Notes under the pieces: generated by a model
Seen by the model: only the letters and a program-made list of their open reading frames with translations
What the model was told of the DNA's origin: nothing
The model's database searches: none
DNA from: Jannaschia sp. CCS1
GTDB lineage: Bacteria > Pseudomonadota > Alphaproteobacteria > Rhodobacterales > Rhodobacteraceae
DNA: 64,000 bases
Assembly: GCF_000013565.1 (NCBI RefSeq)
Contig: NC_007802.1
Location: 2,790,001-2,854,000 of the forward strand
Reading direction: 5' to 3'
Part shown: piece after piece, positions 61,580 through 64,000 of the stretch
Layout: each line of letters starts with the position of its first letter
How positions within the stretch are numbered: position 1 is the stretch's first letter
Made by a program: the position numbers and the translations under genes

Positions 61580-62611
61580 TTATCGGACGTCTCGGAAACA
61601 CCGGAAGCCCAGATGATAGTTCCGGTGGCTGCCTTCCGACATCACGCGGGTGCCGTGCCAGAACGGGGCGCGCCAGCGGGACCAATGCTCGTGGGCACGG
61701 ATCGTGTCCCAAATGAACCAGGACCCTTTCATCTCGGTCACGCCGAGGGTCGTGGAGCCTCGGGAGGCCATCTGATCCTCCGACAGGGGCAGGTTCATAT
61801 GCTCTGCCGCGTTGCCGTCGATGTCGTAGACCCCCAGGGGCGACCGGCAGGCCGGGAAGCTGCCCGCGGGATAGGTGTTGGAGCCGCAGCCCTGGAAGCT
61901 GCCGCCGTTGCACGACGCGTTCTTGAACGACCCCGTCGCACAGACACCCGATTGCCACGCGCCGATGGAGTAGGTCCCGCGCGTGCTGGCATAGGCGTTG
62001 TTGTGATAGTTGCGGATCGTGTTGACCGCCGCCGACAGGCCCATCCCCCGGACCAGATCGAAGGGGTAGTCGGGCGGCAACAGCTGCCCCGCCGATGCGC
62101 CTTCCCATTCATGGGCGTCGCCGATGCGCCCGCCCTCTGCGGCACACAATTGTGCAGCCTCATTCGCGCGGACCCAGACGACCGGGTAAACCATTGGGAT
62201 GTTGGGATATTCAAACATATCCGCACATACCGTGGCATCGCGCGGGGTCTGCGTCGCCGGATCATAGAGCGGCACCATATAGGGCCCGCCACAGATCCTC
62301 TCATAGTCGCGGTTGCGATAGCTGGCCTGCACCTGAGCCACCGTGCCGCCGACCTGCGCGGCCGCCTGCTCCGGCGTCAACGGGTGCTGCGTGACGGCCG
62401 GATTGCCCTGCCCCATCCAGCCATTAGGGGAGTTGGCGAAGATCGTCCGCACGCGGTTGATTTCCGAGTTCGACAGGCCCCGGATCTGTTGCAATTGTTG
62501 AAACAGCAGCTCATTGCGCTCGGCCAGGGATTGCGCCGTGGCCGCCCCTCCGCTCACCACCAGAAGGCCCGCAGCCAAGGCCGCCCCGACCAGAGAATTC
62601 AATCGCATCAC
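61580..62611 (-). CDS. Secreted SUMF1/FGE-like protein lacking the catalytic cysteines
   Basis: A 343-residue exported protein. Signal peptide SLVGAALAAGLLVVSGGAATAQ. The FGE-sulfatase fold is seen in YPVVWVRANEAAQLCAAEGG, HEWEGASAG, SPLGVYDIDGNAAEHMNLPL, MKGSWFIWDT and NYHLGFRCFRDV. The CHRSYC-type cysteine pair of formylglycine-generating enzymes is missing, so I expect no FGE activity; binding or lectin-like function is possible. GGAGG six bases before a GTG at 62611 supports that start; an ATG follows directly. Directly downstream of the next gene. Confidence 0.85.
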   Translation of the reverse strand: MMRLNSLVGAALAAGLLVVSGGAATAQSLAERNELLFQQLQQIRGLSNSEINRVRTIFANSPNGWMGQGNPAVTQHPLTPEQAAAQVGGTVAQVQASYRNRDYERICGGPYMVPLYDPATQTPRDATVCADMFEYPNIPMVYPVVWVRANEAAQLCAAEGGRIGDAHEWEGASAGQLLPPDYPFDLVRGMGLSAAVNTIRNYHNNAYASTRGTYSIGAWQSGVCATGSFKNASCNGGSFQGCGSNTYPAGSFPACRSPLGVYDIDGNAAEHMNLPLSEDQMASRGSTTLGVTEMKGSWFIWDTIRAHEHWSRWRAPFWHGTRVMSEGSHRNYHLGFRCFRDVR

Positions 62612-64000
62612 TTATTGCCTCCGCAGCAGGTAAAAGAAATCACGGTTGTCGGGCGCAGAGATAAACCGCGCCACGCGCCCGTTATCGGGGTCCACATCGG
62701 CCATGCCCGACACGAGGTGCTGCACGTCCATATCCTCTTCGCCGTCCTCATCATGGACATAGAGGGCCATATACGTATGCTCCTGGCTGTTCATATCGAG
62801 CAGCATGGCATAGTCGCATTGGTAAGCTTGGAACGTCCGCGCCATTGCCGACGGCGTGGCCGTGGAGAAATAGGCGTAGATCAAGAACTGACGCCCCTCA
62901 ACGGTGCGCATGCAGGCCCCGCCCCGCAGCGTGCGCAGGACGGCATTCGCATCGCCCGACCAATTGCCGCCGCCCCAGGACGTCACACGCGGCCCCGGTA
63001 CGCCGTCTTCGATAATCGGCACGCCATTTTGGCGCGCGAAGACCAGATCGGGCAGGATGGCGTCATCCTCCTCGGACCAGGTGCGCATCGTCACCTCCCC
63101 ATCATGGGTCAGCGACAGGGTTGCGAGGTTCGGCCACAGGCGCGACAGGATCACGCCATTCTGCATGAAGCCGTAATGGTGGCCGTAGTTGAACGTGGCG
63201 TAATCGCCAAACCGCCAGGCGCCGTGGTCGCGTTTGAAGCCTGCCGTGAACGTCGCGGCGACGCGGTCGACCAGGGCGGGGTTCAGCATGCCGGTGCGCA
63301 CCAGCGGCGCGGGCGTGTTGAAGCCGTCCGGCCCGCGTCCTTGGTTGTGCCGGTTCTGGGGGCGCGACGACCAGCCCAAGGCCGGGTGATCGGTGCCAAC
63401 CTCATAGCCGATGTCAAACCGCGCCATGTCAAAGGCCACCAGATAAACGTCGGCCCGACGCTCGATCCCGTCCAGACCGTTGGCCCCACCGGTCTGCATC
63501 ACCTCGCCCGCGATCATGCCCGGCTGCATGACGGAGGCATAGATGCCGGGGCTTTCCTCCACCTCATACCAGGCGCCAGCGGTCATCGCGCCGGCATCTG
63601 TGCCCGTCAGGTCGAACCCCATATAGGGCCGCATATTGGGCGTGCTGTCTAAAAGCGCCGTCCCGAGGAGTTCGACGCCATCGATTTCCTCCAGCTCTTC
63701 CTCCCCTTCCGACGAGACCATGAAGGCATCCTCGAAGAAGGCCCCCTTGATCAGGTTCACGATGGATTCGCCGAAGATCACGTTTTCGCGCAGGAATTCC
63801 GCCACCGCCTCGCGGGTCGTGCGATTGCCCGACACCGGGTTGCGCACGAACAGGCTCCAATCACAGACCGGCGCGTAGGGCAGAGAGCTGGATTGCGCCT
63901 CCGCCAATTCGCCATCCTCCCACGGGGCGCAGGCAAAGCTGTCACCCTCGCCTTCGATCAGCAGGGCCGGGCCGTCCTCATCAATCAGGGAAATGTCCCA
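62612..64000 (-). CDS. NAGPA-like protein, 5' end outside window
   Basis: The frame runs open to the right window edge (463 residues seen). A TTG at 63907 is not needed as start, because reading frame continues through SLIDEDGPALLIEGEGD to 64000. The C-terminal half, with FGDYATFNYGHHYGFMQNG, ARQNGVPIIEDGVPGPRV, NAVLRTLRGGACMRTVEG and YQCDYAMLLDMNSQ, resembles the phosphodiester glycosidase (NAGPA) fold, weakly. Function is not assigned. The stop lies next to the start of the SUMF1-like gene, so both form an operon. Confidence 0.6.
   Translation of the reverse strand, partial: WDISLIDEDGPALLIEGEGDSFACAPWEDGELAEAQSSSLPYAPVCDWSLFVRNPVSGNRTTREAVAEFLRENVIFGESIVNLIKGAFFEDAFMVSSEGEEELEEIDGVELLGTALLDSTPNMRPYMGFDLTGTDAGAMTAGAWYEVEESPGIYASVMQPGMIAGEVMQTGGANGLDGIERRADVYLVAFDMARFDIGYEVGTDHPALGWSSRPQNRHNQGRGPDGFNTPAPLVRTGMLNPALVDRVAATFTAGFKRDHGAWRFGDYATFNYGHHYGFMQNGVILSRLWPNLATLSLTHDGEVTMRTWSEEDDAILPDLVFARQNGVPIIEDGVPGPRVTSWGGGNWSGDANAVLRTLRGGACMRTVEGRQFLIYAYFSTATPSAMARTFQAYQCDYAMLLDMNSQEHTYMALYVHDEDGEEDMDVQHLVSGMADVDPDNGRVARFISAPDNRDFFYLLRRQ

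Overview
The window looks like a chromosomal segment of a roseobacter-type alphaproteobacterium (Rhodobacterales). The grounds are GC-rich coding sequence, a CcsR/'cuckoo'-type anti-Shine-Dalgarno hairpin array, an AVTVDWVVLT-type Flp-like pilin leader, a pmpA-pmpB-blh sulfur operon, and aerobic heterotroph genes (pyruvate carboxylase, PxpABC, dimethylglycine dehydrogenase-like enzyme, glutaryl-CoA dehydrogenase, peptide ABC transporters). No prophage, insertion sequence, CRISPR array or rRNA operon is visible. Genes are dense, with many ATGA/GTGA/TGATG stop-start overlaps.

Layout. 1-212: a tandem array of hairpins with CCTCCC loops that ends in a strong terminator. 0.2-6.7 kb: Lrp/AsnC regulator divergent from a LysE exporter, UvrD/PcrA helicase, FMN lactate dehydrogenase-like enzyme, a small possible nuclease-fold protein and a BLUF photoreceptor. 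6.9-10.3 kb: pyruvate carboxylase behind a 32-bp tandem repeat. 10.4-16.5 kb: GFA protein, a pilin-leader/beta-domain hybrid, a metallophosphoesterase, two secreted proteins (one an OmpA protein with a duplicated domain), tRNA-Gly and a sulfotransferase. 16.6-22.4 kb: histidine genes hisB, hisH, hisA, hisF and hisE interleaved with small envelope proteins; hisE overlaps a NADAR hydrolase. 22.4-31.2 kb: CoA-binding protein, YHS protein, zinc-ribbon protein, RlmB, tRNA-Tyr, pxpABC, a dimethylglycine dehydrogenase-like enzyme and a glycosyltransferase-like protein.

31.3-34.7 kb: clpP-clpX and, divergently, a photolyase-family protein whose domain order appears circularly permuted. 34.8-39.3 kb: acyl-CoA/fatty-acid catabolism (APH-like kinase, acyl-CoA dehydrogenase, nitronate monooxygenase) divergent from glutaryl-CoA dehydrogenase. 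39.3-42.4 kb: exonuclease III and the pmpAB/persulfide-dioxygenase-like operon. 42.5-53.5 kb: two peptide-type substrate-binding proteins, an LCCL-domain protein, UspA, MipA and a dppBC-X-dppDF transporter operon. 53.6-55.8 kb: an AhpD-like protein and an Ala-rich coiled-coil SEL1 protein.

56-59.8 kb is an overlapping four-gene operon (HAD-UbiA fusion, GtrA, DprE1-like, DprE2-like). Together these match the mycobacterial route to polyprenyl-phosphate arabinose. The window ends with a membrane-anchored protein of unknown role convergent with a SUMF1-like secreted protein and a truncated NAGPA-like protein.

The observations I rate highest are the anti-SD hairpin array, the permuted photolyase, the polyprenyl-phospho-arabinose operon and the hisE-NADAR coupling. 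All functional calls come from motif recognition by eye; no database search was run.
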